From Phoronis australis (Eukaryota > Phoronida > Phoronidae), in the NCBI GenBank assembly GCA_002633005.1, contig NMRA01000349.1:434522-483952 (forward strand): a DNA stretch of 49,431 bases. The letters are read 5' to 3'. Under the pieces are notes generated by a model, which ran no database searches, had not been told where the DNA came from, and saw only the letters and a list, made by a program, of their open reading frames with translations. Within the stretch, counting starts at the first letter, position 1. Every line of letters begins with the position of its first letter. A program made the position numbers and the translations under genes. Below, in pieces: positions 12,801 to 24,100 of this stretch.

Positions 12801-15800
12801 AAACTTCAAAAACATATTGCTATAAGTGGGACACCTTGGGGATGCCTTCGATGTCTTTAATTCCATAACAAATACATCCTTAATCATTTTCTCGTGCAGT
12901 CCTTCGTCCAGTTGCCCGAATCGGCAGGTGGCTATTTTGCGCGCGCCAGGACATATGACGTTGGTGCACTTAACGAATTCTACATCAGATCATTGGATTA
13001 CATTTGCAGATCCATATTCTGGATGCCGGATGTGGAACGGGCAACTTTAGCGTAGAGTTATTACGGAAAGGCGTTGGCATGGTTACACTGTTAGACGCGT
13101 CTGAGGGGATGCTTAAAGTTGCCAGACAAAAAGTGTCTAAGTTTGGGGAAGGTAAGTTCAGTAGCTGGGGCATTATTCCTTCATTATTAGATCTGTTCAA
13201 GCATATCCTTTGCTGTCCTTACATCAGGAATATATTTAGCCTTTCGTCCAGTCGCCAGTACGACTAAAACGGTGCTGGGCAACTACAAGATCATTGGTCG
13301 CACCGGTAACCCTATATGGCAAACGATTCAGAGCACAGCTGTAGAGTCCAAGTGAAAAATATTTGTCTTCCGTGAGTTATTCCGCAACTACTGGGCATCC
13401 CAGAATTTTGAAGTAGTGTTTTATACGGGATACTAAATGTTCAGTATACAACTCCACAACCGCCGTCTGACAAGCTCCTATTCGGAAATTTTGATTTAAA
13501 GCCGCTTACCGCTACAAAAAGGGGTGCGTTCTACATATCAAGTTTCTTGCGCGAATAGCGAGATCGCGCAAGTCCAAGCAAAATCACAAAAAATGAAAGT
13601 TAGTAGAGCAGTGTTTTGCGAATATGCTCGATGCCGTGCTTGTAAAATGGAGACTATTGAAGGGACGTTGCTATGGCAGTATTTACTGTTTTCTTTCTAT
13701 TGCTTACATTTTTTCACCTCTTGTGCATGTTCCGTAAAGGCGAGAACCTCACTACGTGAACGCAACTAAGCAACAAACACAAAACTTCGATAGATATCGC
13801 CCAGCATTGCAAGCAAACGACGTGACCACAGCAGCTTTACTGGAGAGATTTTGCGTCCACGAAACTGAACCTCTGGTCTTAGGTTGCCGTTTGCTCAGAT
13901 GCGTGAAGTAATAACTTGGCTAGAAAAGGACTGACACTTCTTTATTACTTGAGATCATCTCGGCTTATAAAACGACCAGGCTAGTGACAAGCCAACGAGA
14001 TGATCTCGTTCTCAAGCAATAAGACTATTCTGAATAAGGAACAAGTAGAGAGTAGATTTAGAGAATTAAGTTAAGCACATTTACTGTTATAAAACATAAG
14101 AATCAATCTAAGATGACTTTTTTGACCGAAGGCTGTGTTGTAGCAGCTTGAAAAGAAACAATGCGATACATTTTGCCACCGTTTGTCCGTATTAGCTAGA
14201 GATTATTATTCGACTCAAATTACGGAGGTTGTTTCGTTACAGAACGGTTTCAGATTGTTCACTCGAGTCTCCCAGATCTCCCATTTGGTGGCGACACTTA
14301 CGATGCCGTGATGTTCAATTTTGTCTTGCACCATCTTGAAGATGGTAGCGACAAAACATTCCAAAACCACGTGAAAGCTTTTACGGTAGGTAAAAATAAT
14401 ATTCGTCGACGAATTTCATTAACATCTATCTTAAAACGGCCACACTTTGGCATGGTTAATTTAGAATGAATCTGTGGTTTTCACAGTACTGTTTGATCTA
14501 GAAACAATTTCGTACGGACATTCTAATTTTTTTACAGGAATCTTACCGAGTTCTCAAACCAGGAGGTTTGCTACTTGTACAGATCCTCTCGCACTTTCAG
14601 TTGCGTGAATGTTTATGGTGGAATGCGTTCGTTCCAGTGAGAGCCCTTGACGCGCTGGTAGACCGCTTCATGGCTCCTGAAGATGTTCAAACTAGTCTCA
14701 AGGTAATGTAATTCCAACCGACGGTAATATCAGGGGCGATTTTTTATGTCAAACGCATTTTGGTCAACACTATATCAATCTAAAAACCCTTTGAAACATG
14801 ATGGGCTCAGATTGGATGGGGAAGTACAAGCAAGCTTTCGATTTTGGCGCTGTTAACTCATTTGAAGACCTTTTGACCAATTCGGTATGTTTTATTTACT
14901 AAAAATATCATGATCCTTTCCAGCCGATTGTGAAACCAATATGAATGACTTGTAACCGGTCAAACGCTGGTTTTACGTCACGTTGCGTACCCTTGTCTTT
15001 TAATGCTGTGAGGTAGCGTTCCATGGAACAAATAGAGTTCATTAATTTTTAACGGAAAGATTCACCTATGCTTTAATAAAGTTCGTTTTGATCTAATTTA
15101 GCGCTGCGTTCGTGGTCATCACTATTGTTTTTACAAAAATCGAGGACGTAAAAGATTAAATGTAATTCTTAATAGGCCTACTTAATTGACAGGGTATACA
15201 AAACAAGCCAAAATATCAAAAAAATTTCATAATGCTAACATTCCAGCAATTCAATTAGTAATATGTATTGTCATTTTACACGCCCTCAAACAGTGCCATT
15301 TCAACCGTGCAGCCTAAGTTAGAACATTGCGTTTTAACTTTAAAAAATTACAAGTAATTTGTGTTCCTATTTACAAACTTACAGAGCTAATAATTATTGC
15401 AACATTACTGCCTAGAGCTTTATGCTTTATTTTATGCTCAAAAATATTGATTTCTGTTTCAGGAATTATGGTTTGGTATGAGTTTTAAAGTGTTTTATTT
15501 TGGTCAGCAGTAGAACTGCCATTTGGACATTGCTTGTCGTAGAGCAAAAGCAATTTTTGAACCTCAATCATTTACTGGTGATACATCGAGTGTTGATCTG
15601 GCTGCAATTTTTTCTACCTGTGTAAAGAAACTCATCAAAACTCGACGCTAGAATCTATCTTTACATTGAATTCTTGATTGGACGATGAAACAGTACCCGT
15701 TTGTGCGTGGTGACTCGATCAGGAACTTTACGTGTCTTTCTGTTGCTGTGTAGCAAGAGGTTTCTTCTCATGACGACGGGAATAGACAGAAATTTTTCTT

Positions 15801-17964
15801 TACGCTCCAAGTTAAAAATTTCCAAATAAATGCTTTAGTCCTGTAATTAGAAGCACGTCACTACTTGGGAATAATTTATATTTTTTTGCTCAGTATGTAG
15901 CAGTTGTGTTGATATTCTTAGATACTTTGTTCATGTGCTAAACTGAGTTTTAATAATTTTTCAGAAATAGTTATGTGGAGCGTCAGACCAAATTTCTGTC
16001 TTGAGTCTGAAATCACTCTTCCTGTTGTCATGAAGGAGACCCCTGGAGTTGCGCTAAATACAAAAATAAAATTTTACATACTTACTCGATATATGTACAT
16101 GCATTTAAATGACGAAATTGTTTGATCTAGCCCTGAAGTTATTGTAACCCTGCCATTCATTAATTTAAAATTATTTCATTAAAAATTGCATCGTCTCCTG
16201 CTTTCTCATAGACCATTGTGTACCGCGATTCAGTACGTAAATTGCTGAAACGCGTTGATGTGAACTTAACCAGTAAAAAAGCCTCGCGGCACGAAACTAA
16301 AACGCCCCCACTGTAATGACCTTGAACTTGTTTGTCCACCATCTTCTCGAGTGCAATAGGGTTTTCTGTTATTTTTGCGCGGAACGCCATATGCAAAAAT
16401 TTTGTTGTAAGGAAAAAATGACAACAATTTTTGTTAATGCTATGAAAATCCGCAGTTACAGGGTAGGGCAAATTGATCACAAACAGATAAAGGTCAACAA
16501 GAAACCACTTTCAGAACTGAAATTTGGAAAACACATTTGAATGAACCGCCTTGTTCAACCTTTTCTTTCCCTATAAAAACATTTGATGTCTTTGCCCATT
16601 GAAATCGGTAGCTTTTGAGGGGCGTTGCCCTCAGAAGTTACGCCTCTGTCGGATATGTGAAGATGGAGATTTTTTTTCTAGTTCTTCGAAAGTGGATTAC
16701 TACAACTAGCGTCGGCTATCTTTACTATTTTCTTGAGGTATCTAGACGATTGTGTTGGCGGCGTAAGGCAGGGCATCTAATAGACACGTGGCCAAAAATT
16801 GTAATAGAACACACGTAAACAACTTACTCGAGCTGATCTACACATTCAAAATTGGATTTTTTTACTACCGCTTTTTTTTCTTTTATTTACTTTATTTCGG
16901 AGCAGCCTGTTCAATTGACTTTAAATATGTCGAGCAAAACAATTTTCTGCAACCGCCAAAGTTGCAATATAACGCTCAACTGACGAAGTTAAATCCCTCT
17001 CGATAAATGACAGTGTTTTAAGCACATTTTACCCACGCACTTTAATATTTTTCACCGACCTTGATTCCATCGTATGTCTGGCAGACAGCGTCGATGTGTA
17101 ATAAGATAACAAAAAACAACATGGCTTGTTGTTTCTTAAGTCTAGTCAAAAGTAATAACTCCGAGAAGTCTTTCCCATCCAACAATAATCTTAAAAATTC
17201 ATTTTTGACCCTAAAATCGAAAGTGTCCCTTTAAAGGAATTATTTAAACGTTGCTTACTTATATTGCACTAGTCAAAATGCAGCATGTGGATACCAGAAT
17301 GAAACATTTATTTTCCAGGACATTGGCTTTGTTCAAACGCTTCGCTACAGCACAATTGACGAGTTGTTCCTAAGTAAGGACGTGCACCTAGATGTTAACG
17401 GGATACTACGAAAAGTAGGTTTCCTTCTGTGAAGTACACAGCGATTATTGTTATTTGTTGGGTCTCCATTTGTCTTGATCCTAAGTGAATGTCGCATCGC
17501 CAGAATAATTACATACTCGGCTCGCAACTAAATTTATTGACATAGAATAATATTTTTATCTTAAGGAACGTTACATTATTTAAATGATGTAATAGATACT
17601 GGGATGCGTGTATAACATGATGTGCATAACTAATGAATTATTGGTACTGTATGCAAAATTTCTCCTTTCATATTCAAGTAGTTTAATTTTGACTGCTTTT
17701 GATTACCTTCAGGCCAACAATTCAGATGTTTTAACTTATTCCGTTCTCAGTTGATTTGTGTGCAATAGGTGTCTTCTGTTTCAGGAATGGCGAGATATGT
17801 ATTCAGGGTTTTCGTTATGTACTCCAGACGAAATAGACGACATGGTGAAGAAAGTGTCGGACATGATGAAGGACGGAACGTTTCATGAAGTCTTCGACAA
17901 ACAAGAGGAAAACAGGCGCAATGCCGGAGTTATTACAATTTTGATTGCCACGAAGCCGCATTAA
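9581..17964 (+). CDS. SAM-dependent methyltransferase, gene B (six exons, complete)
   Basis: The exons are 9581-9697, 13010-13151, 14243-14385, 14538-14702, 17319-17414 and 17785-17964, which give 280 residues with no stop and canonical GT-AG borders. Residues 1-39 (exon 1) form the N-terminal helix with a CSKYDIGRQ segment. DAGCGTG at about 44-50 is the SAM loop. D68 in LLDASEGML is the likely ribose-binding acid. YDAVMFNFVLHHL at about 106-118 and RVLKPGG at about 138-144 complete the class I core. The C-terminal exons (GFSLCTPDEIDDM and QEENRRNAG) are family-specific and may form the substrate cap. The length is typical of small-molecule methyltransferases. Exon and intron sizes match gene A except for mobile insertions. 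The start is the first ATG of exon 1; a second identical exon 1 lies upstream at 8569. Substrate unknown. Confidence 0.88.
10674..10714. repeat. Hairpin, 12-bp perfect stem
   Basis: TCCCAACTTGTT at 10674-10685 pairs perfectly with AACAAGTTGGGA at 10703-10714, separated by 17 nt. Function unknown. Confidence 0.6.
10802..10841. repeat. Hairpin, 18-bp perfect stem with 4-nt loop
   Basis: AATTGCCGCTCTAATCTT (10802-10819) and AAGATTAGAGCGGCAATT (10824-10841) are exact complements around the loop CAAA. It is too short for a standard pre-miRNA and has no gene near it. Confidence 0.75.
12476..12502. repeat. 12-bp-stem palindromic insertion in copy B
   Basis: TCAGGAAGAGCC, loop ACA, GGCTCTTCCTGA is a perfect hairpin. 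The homologous place in copy A (about 352-370) has only a short GGGAG-like junction, so about 24 bp were gained in B or lost in A. Confidence 0.75.
16012..16826. repeat. About 815-bp block in gene B intron 4, absent from copy A
   Basis: Copy A runs from GAGTCTGAA to ATCTGATCTACACATTC with about 10 bp between (near 4130-4145). Copy B has about 815 bp there. The block has short open frames on both strands (for example 16160-16480 minus) but no recognised domain and no clear terminal repeats. It is either an insertion in B or a deletion in A. Confidence 0.7.
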
Positions 17965-18188
17965 TACAAGAAAACGATTACAAAGTTATGTTTTGTTTGT
18001 TGACCATAACAGTTCAAATATGTCAATAGTTAGGGTACCAGGTAAACATTCCTAGAAGTCGAATCATTTTCTTACGTGCATGTACGAAACCAAGAGCAAA
18101 AATTGTGTACATGTAAAAGGTTCGGGCGAGGCAAAAGACGGTAATATTAAAAAGACGTTATTGTCGTTGAAGAAAATAACACCCTACA

Positions 18189-18194
18189 AATAAA
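18189..18194 (+). promoter_or_regulatory. Candidate polyadenylation signal of gene B
   Basis: An AATAAA hexamer lies about 225 nt after the gene B stop codon, in the position homologous to the candidate in gene A. Conservation between the duplicates is the only support. Confidence 0.35.
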
Positions 18195-20401
18195 TTAAAA
18201 TACAATTTAAGCACACACAATAACATGCAATACAACACAATTATTACAATACAATATCGCAGTTTTTACAATCTTACAATAGGTTAATTCCCATTAAGTT
18301 ATCATTTATATAGACAATCATGTACCCCATTTTGCTAAACACAAATTTAGGAACGCATCAAGATTGACCCATGACGCTGTCGGTATGTGTAAGGATGTAC
18401 ACACTTCTGTTTTACTTGTAGTGTGCAACAGAGGTATGTTTTTGCAGAAAGAAATACGCTTCCATGCTATCCTAAATCATTCAGCCACGTCTAGTGGTCG
18501 TCTCCCATGGCTTTGGTTTACTTCCTTGACGGCTTAAGATTTCGTCGTTTGTGGCCTCCTGCTTCTCTCGGAAGACTATTGTATATTTATATACAGCAGT
18601 TACAACGATAGCTTTACGACTTGCGAAATAAGTTAAGTGTGCATTGTCAGTTGTTGAATACTGAGTTGATTTTCGCACTACGACATGTAAGGTCAAGAGG
18701 TAATGACTTTCAAGTCGAGCTTCTTAATCACTGATTTCAGGCACAATGTCATGGTTACGACATTATCCCTTTGTGACGCTTTTTATCAAAAATGAAGAGA
18801 AAATTGAAACGTCGTGTGATAACAAGTGAGTTCCTACGTATTTTATTCTTTCGGCGCTCGAAGCTCAGTAGCCTACCATTTACAGTGAAATTCATTGATT
18901 GAGGTTGCATCAACAGGCTGTATGTGAAACGCCTAATAACTGAAAACGTTGACATCATAGTCCACCTAACTGCATGGAGTATTTCACCTGTTTATAGTAA
19001 CAGTGTAATTAGGCTCACAAAAGTTTTCGCCGTGCGATTTAAAGTTCTGCAAAGGGTATCGTTTCCCACTACAAAAATATGTATTAAAACTTTTTGGTAA
19101 CCAGACCCCTTTGAATACGGGGTATCTCCTAATATTTTTAAGGCTTATCGGGTTAAAATACAGCTGTCCAAGAATCCTTGCACAAAGGTTAAGTTTGTGG
19201 AATTAACCCTTACAGAAGGGTTGTACTGCTAAGCCTTGATGTCACAACAAGTTAAGCTCTCAAAATGGAGAGTAACAGAGTACGACATGATTTCCATTGT
19301 TGTTCATTTTTATGTTTTGACAGAAACACGGCTCTTCCATCCATTAACATTTGAAGGGAAAACTACATGTTCTTACTTTGTAGTGTCCGACTGACTAATA
19401 TCATTCACGAGCTGGGTAATCGCACCTTGTAGAGGAAAATTCTCTAGTCCCAGCCTTTTGCTATCGCGTTAGCATGACTTAAGACAATTGGCAACTGTTA
19501 TGTTGCATACCTCTGAACCACAATGCGGGTAACTAGCCATACCAGGCTGTTTTGGGTTCAACTTTCGGGTGGAGATTTCATTTGAATCAACATGAGGCAA
19601 ATACTGTTCTGCTGCAGGAGACGTTTTGAAGTCATAAAAATGCGTCCGAACATCGAAACTAAAGAATGGCAGGCGTAAAATATGAAACCAGTGTTAATTT
19701 GTGTTTATTTTCATATTACACATCCCTTGATGTGAAATTTGTTCATAATATTGTAATTTAAATAGGCAACTCACGATCAAAATTCGCCGGTTTACCGGAC
19801 GTTCGTGACCAAAATTCGGCATTCGGTTTACCGGATGTTCTGTCTTTGTGTAAGGATGATTTAAAATTGCCAGATAACAACCAATAGAAAACGTCCTTAT
19901 TAGCGAGGGCTTGTTGAAATATTCGTCAGAACCAATCGGACATCTCAGGGTTTTCGGTTGTTTTTGATGCAATGGGGTTCTCGAAACGGGAATCAACCGA
20001 TAGATTTTGCACCATTTCTTTCAGAACATGGAATATTGTCAAATGTTTTCCGTTTTGATTACCCGCGGATAGATTACATCGATGGCTAACACGACTTCGA
20101 GAATTATAGCTTGTAAATTGCGTAATTCGTTTAAATAATAAACTTACTGTATATCTGGCTCTTAATTAACTTGTTAAAAGCGCATAATCGACTAACGCCA
20201 GTCCCGTCTGTAATGTAAAGTCGAAACCCAATATTTTTTTTTTGAGCCACGGTTGAATTTGCCTGCTATATTTCATTAAAAATAGGCCCCTGCTGTAACG
20301 GCTTATCATTTTAAGTTTTGTGATACATGTGAAGCCCGCGAATGGCATTTGGTTATTTTTGAGTCTGTTGTGAGTGACAGATTGCCAGTTGTTGATTCCT
20401 T

Positions 20402-20468
20402 CATGGGCGGCACACCATAGAGGACTGGGGGGATAGACCTCACCTTTTTCAGTGGTGCGCAACCCGTG
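20402..20468. mobile_element. CATGGGCGGC-type short repeat, single unit
   Basis: It starts CATGGGCGGCACACCATAG, continues with a G-rich run and a CACCTTTTTCAGTG segment, and ends near GCGCAACCCGTG. It is one diverged unit of the family seen at 5781-5998. Confidence 0.6.
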
Positions 20469-21111
20469 TTCTTGGCCAACGTTTTGCCCAGTCGTGTCTT
20501 TGCTTAAGCCTTGACTCCTTGCAAGCGGGAAGTTGAAATTTTGCTGGTAATCCAGATACCCTTCAGACACTGCGAGCTAGTCAACACCCACTTTTCGCCA
20601 CATTTCTGTAATGTACCGGGTACTCGAGAATTTTGGCAGTAGGCTCAACGTACTGAATCTCAGTTTGTAATAATCGCTTACAAATTGCGTCTCAGTTGAG
20701 GTGAAAACTCTTGATTTGGTGTAGGCCTATTTTTGCTCGTTTTTAGTACCCTACTCCACCTCCGGTAGTTTTTTTAAAAACCTTAAAAGGTTGAAAAAAT
20801 TGGCTTTCACATCAGTTTCAACAGACTTTGGTGCAAGGTTTTTGAAGTCGCTGGCCCAATACACTTTTCATATTTTCGGGTTTGGTACATCCTGTGGAAC
20901 AGACTGTTGGAGCTGCCAAGACCTGTTTTTTCAAATCTTTAATCCAAAAATTGTCGTGCCTGCAGCCATTCCGAAGATATATCGCGGCAAGTGCAAGGAT
21001 CACGTGATAACATTTTTGGAACGCAGCCCAAAGTGATAGTGAATGACCTAGTAAATCGCCCTACCTAGCTCAGCCGGTAGTTCCTTGTTCCAGCACGTTG
21101 CTTTACCGGAG

Positions 21112-24100
21112 ATGAGCACATTCGAGTCTTACGATTGCGTATGTAGTTCCTACGACAAAGGGCGCGTGCCTGCGGGCATGGAACTTTATCGAAGCTTCCT
21201 GTCAACGCTCTCACAACCATTAGATCAGGTGTGTCCATTTCCATGGTATAACGTTTTGCAAATGAGGTTTTAGCGTTTTGCCATGACAGCCGGTCTATTT
21301 CCGGTGGATGTATGACCTGGGCAGGGACAATTTCAATACCACAACACCCTGCGTAATATTGGGACATTACTTTTTCATCGACCTAGTATGATTGTATCTC
21401 GGTCCAACTGACGTAGGAATACAAAAATTAAGTCGACAATCACGCCTCGTTTTGTTTTGCCGTGTAATTTGCATTGCATTTTGATTCGCACAACGACAAT
21501 GGAGACCACTAACACTAATTTTCAGATTGCTTGTCTAGTGCAGACCACCCAATTCATTTCTCACGATGTCGGTGACCAAACAACAAATTCCTCGCCTTAC
21601 GAGGTCAATACGCCATTCTCAAAATACGTATGTGGCTGACATATCAACGCGAAGCTTAGCCAGCATAACACGGACCTCGTCTGGCTAGTCCTGCCGCTCG
21701 AGTTCGTGTACCCAACTGGTTACTTTTCAAGGAACATTTTGGTGCGTTCATGCATCTATGGTCCAGAATGAGGTATCACCTAGTAAGCAATGATCGACAT
21801 AAACGAGTAAACGCTTGAAATTAAGAATGGAAAAGGTAAAATAGAAGTTGAACGTTGGTTGAACATTGGTCTCACTCGGCCCGCAAAGGACGCCGGCCGG
21901 ACGGATGTTAGACGGTTTTATCGTTGGTCATCACTTTTTAAGAGGACAAGAGTGTAAATATGCCGTCACACATGCGGACATATACTCGGATTTTACGTTT
22001 TCGGGGGTACCACCTTCAGGACTGTGAAATGTGCGTCTGCGCCTTTGTAGTGGACTATTGTCTCGTTTTCTCGGACTTTTTGTTTCTCTGAGGCGGACCT
22101 TTTTGTCCACTTCGCCCCCCGAGAACCCACCCCCCCCGGGTGCGCGCATGGTTCATGTCGAACACTGCCTACTATGTGATACTATATTCGGGAACGTAGA
22201 TCAATTCATCAATGTAGTCAGTTATTAAAACACAGTTCGGGACGGGTGAGTGCGCGAGACCAATCCGGAGATCACCGAGTCGTCACGGCGTAAAGGTAGG
22301 TGTTGCATAGAAATAGCCTTCAGGAATTAGGTATATTTCAGGCAAGTCTTGACAGACAATGACACTGGCAACCAACAGGTAATCAATACTGGTGAATGTC
22401 TCGTTTAAAAAATCGTAACTGAAAAACAGTGTGGTTGCTTTCCGCCACTATTCTTCTAAATTTGTGAGCGATCTTATGTATTAGCTTTGAGACGGCTGAT
22501 TCTTCAAATAAAGTCCCCCTTCACAAGGTTTTGTTAGCACGCAACAAATTATTATGGTTGCTGTCACCAAAATCTAGATTTATTAAACTTTTCGGGTTCA
22601 CTTTGGTGTAATTTTTAAGTCAGCTAGAGATGCCGGCGAACTAAATTGCTGGTGATTTCGCCTCAGCAAAGTTGTCCCCAGCACCACAGAACTGGAGGAA
22701 TGGAAAGCCATGCGTGACCCATGAGTTTTAGTGGCAGAGTTGTTGCGAAACCGAGATTTCACGGAACTAGGCGCGAAAGTTTGCACTGCGCATTCCCCAA
22801 TTGTCCGCGGATCGACTGATTTTTGATCGAGTATTGCAGTTATCTATTTTTAGACTTATTTCACTGCTTCCTTTTTATTTTGTCATTTTTGCTCATTATG
22901 GAATCATCAGGCGAGGTTCTTGAGATAAACGCGATGAGCCCGTGAAACACGTTGAAATACGTCTTGTTTGCAGATACATGTTTTGGATGCCGGATGTGGG
23001 ACTGGGAATTACAGTGTGGAGTTACTACGTAACGGCGTTGGCAAGGTTACCATGCTGGATGCCTCAGAGGGGATGCTTGACGCGGCGAGACGAAAGATGG
23101 TCGATTTTGGTGAAGGTGCGTTCAGAATCTAGCCGTCCACACACAGATTTACCCGAGACAAGTTACTCCTGGAACGAGTTGTCTCTAAGTTTGAGTGCTT
23201 AAACTAGCATATCTTACCCGACTTGTAACAACTTACACCGCAATATCGAGGTGGAGCAACTTGTTCTTGGGTAACTTGCGCCACTTGTAATCGCTGTGTG
23301 GCCCCGCAAAAATGGGGTAGGGCGGAAGTAATTGTCAGCTGCGGTTACATGCAGGCAGGTTTTCTTTTGCGCGTGGTATTGGCATTAGGTGTTCATTAAT
23401 TGTCACGCACAGAGCGGTAACTTCCGCCTTACCTTATTTATCGGACTTGTGTGTGTCGACGCTCCACTTAAAAGTGGATAAGTTGCACTAGTGTGAGCTG
23501 TTTTAGTTAAATTACGAAAAGCTATAATTAAGTTGAAAATATGTCTGGGATAACCAACGAATCTAATTTTTGCTAAAAATGACATGAAAAAGGGTTGCCT
23601 TCGCCTTTAAAGGGTAGTCTTCATGTCATTTTTAGCAAAAATTAGATTCGTTGGTTATCCCAGACATATTTTCAACTTAATTACAGCTTTTCGTAATTTA
23701 ACTAAAGTGAAGTGACGTTTTGGGAGGCAAGCAGGTGTCTGGCGAGGGAGTCACACGGCGGGGTGTAAGCAGTTTGTGTGCTCAGGTCACTATCCAGTGG
23801 GAGTGTGTTGCGTTACACTTGGGCAAATGGGACAGTTGTTCCTCTGTCCGTGAGACAATAATGAGTACATCCCGGTACGCAGCAACAGTGTGGCATGTTG
23901 ACTGACTCGTAAACAATAGCAAACGACGACCGAACTTATCACAACCGAGATAGAACAATGACTGACTCGGCAGCTCTCACAGTCAGACTATATGAAAAAG
24001 AAATTGGCGCGAAATTCTTGCCTCCCAAAACGTCACTTCCGGAGTAGAGAATGAATAATTAATTAAATTACAAAAAGCTGTAATTAAGTGGAAAATTTGT

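Larger units (their letters stand above)
9836..13009. other. Intron 1 of gene B
   Basis: The intron is long and has no recognisable gene. It holds a loose repeat of about 33 bp at 10068-10150 (CACAATAGA and CAACAG themes, about three units), two strong hairpins near 10674-10714 and 10802-10841, and a GC-richer stretch (about 11880-12360) with several overlapping short open frames on both strands that match nothing I recognise. From 12119 it is the partner of the window's first bases. Confidence 0.5.
7786..20155. repeat. Tandem segmental duplication, unit B
   Basis: The part 12119-20155 is the visible partner of bases 1-7785. In a head-to-tail duplication unit B should begin where unit A ends, at about 7786. 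That would make the unit about 12.3 kb and place exon 1 near its start. The left part (7786-12118) has no partner in the window because that portion of unit A lies upstream. Unit B carries an extra block of about 815 bp at roughly 16012-16826 and a 24-bp hairpin insertion near 12478-12501. Confidence 0.75.
17965..21111. other. Intergenic DNA between genes B and C
   Basis: To about 20155 it is the homologue of the 3' flank of gene A. After that it is unique. Apart from the short repeat at 20402 no gene is recognised. Open frames such as 20166-20570 (minus) and 20791-21036 (plus) match no family I know. Confidence 0.5.

Noticed and set aside
20166-20570. 134-codon minus-strand frame
   Set aside because: It overlaps a short dispersed repeat and shows no domain or exon-like border.
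21063-21130. tRNA-like boxes (TAGCTCAGCCGGTAG and ATTCGAGTCT) just upstream of and inside exon 1 of gene C
   Set aside because: The second box lies inside coding sequence conserved with the other exon 1 copies, the spacing is wrong for a cloverleaf and no acceptor stem pairs.
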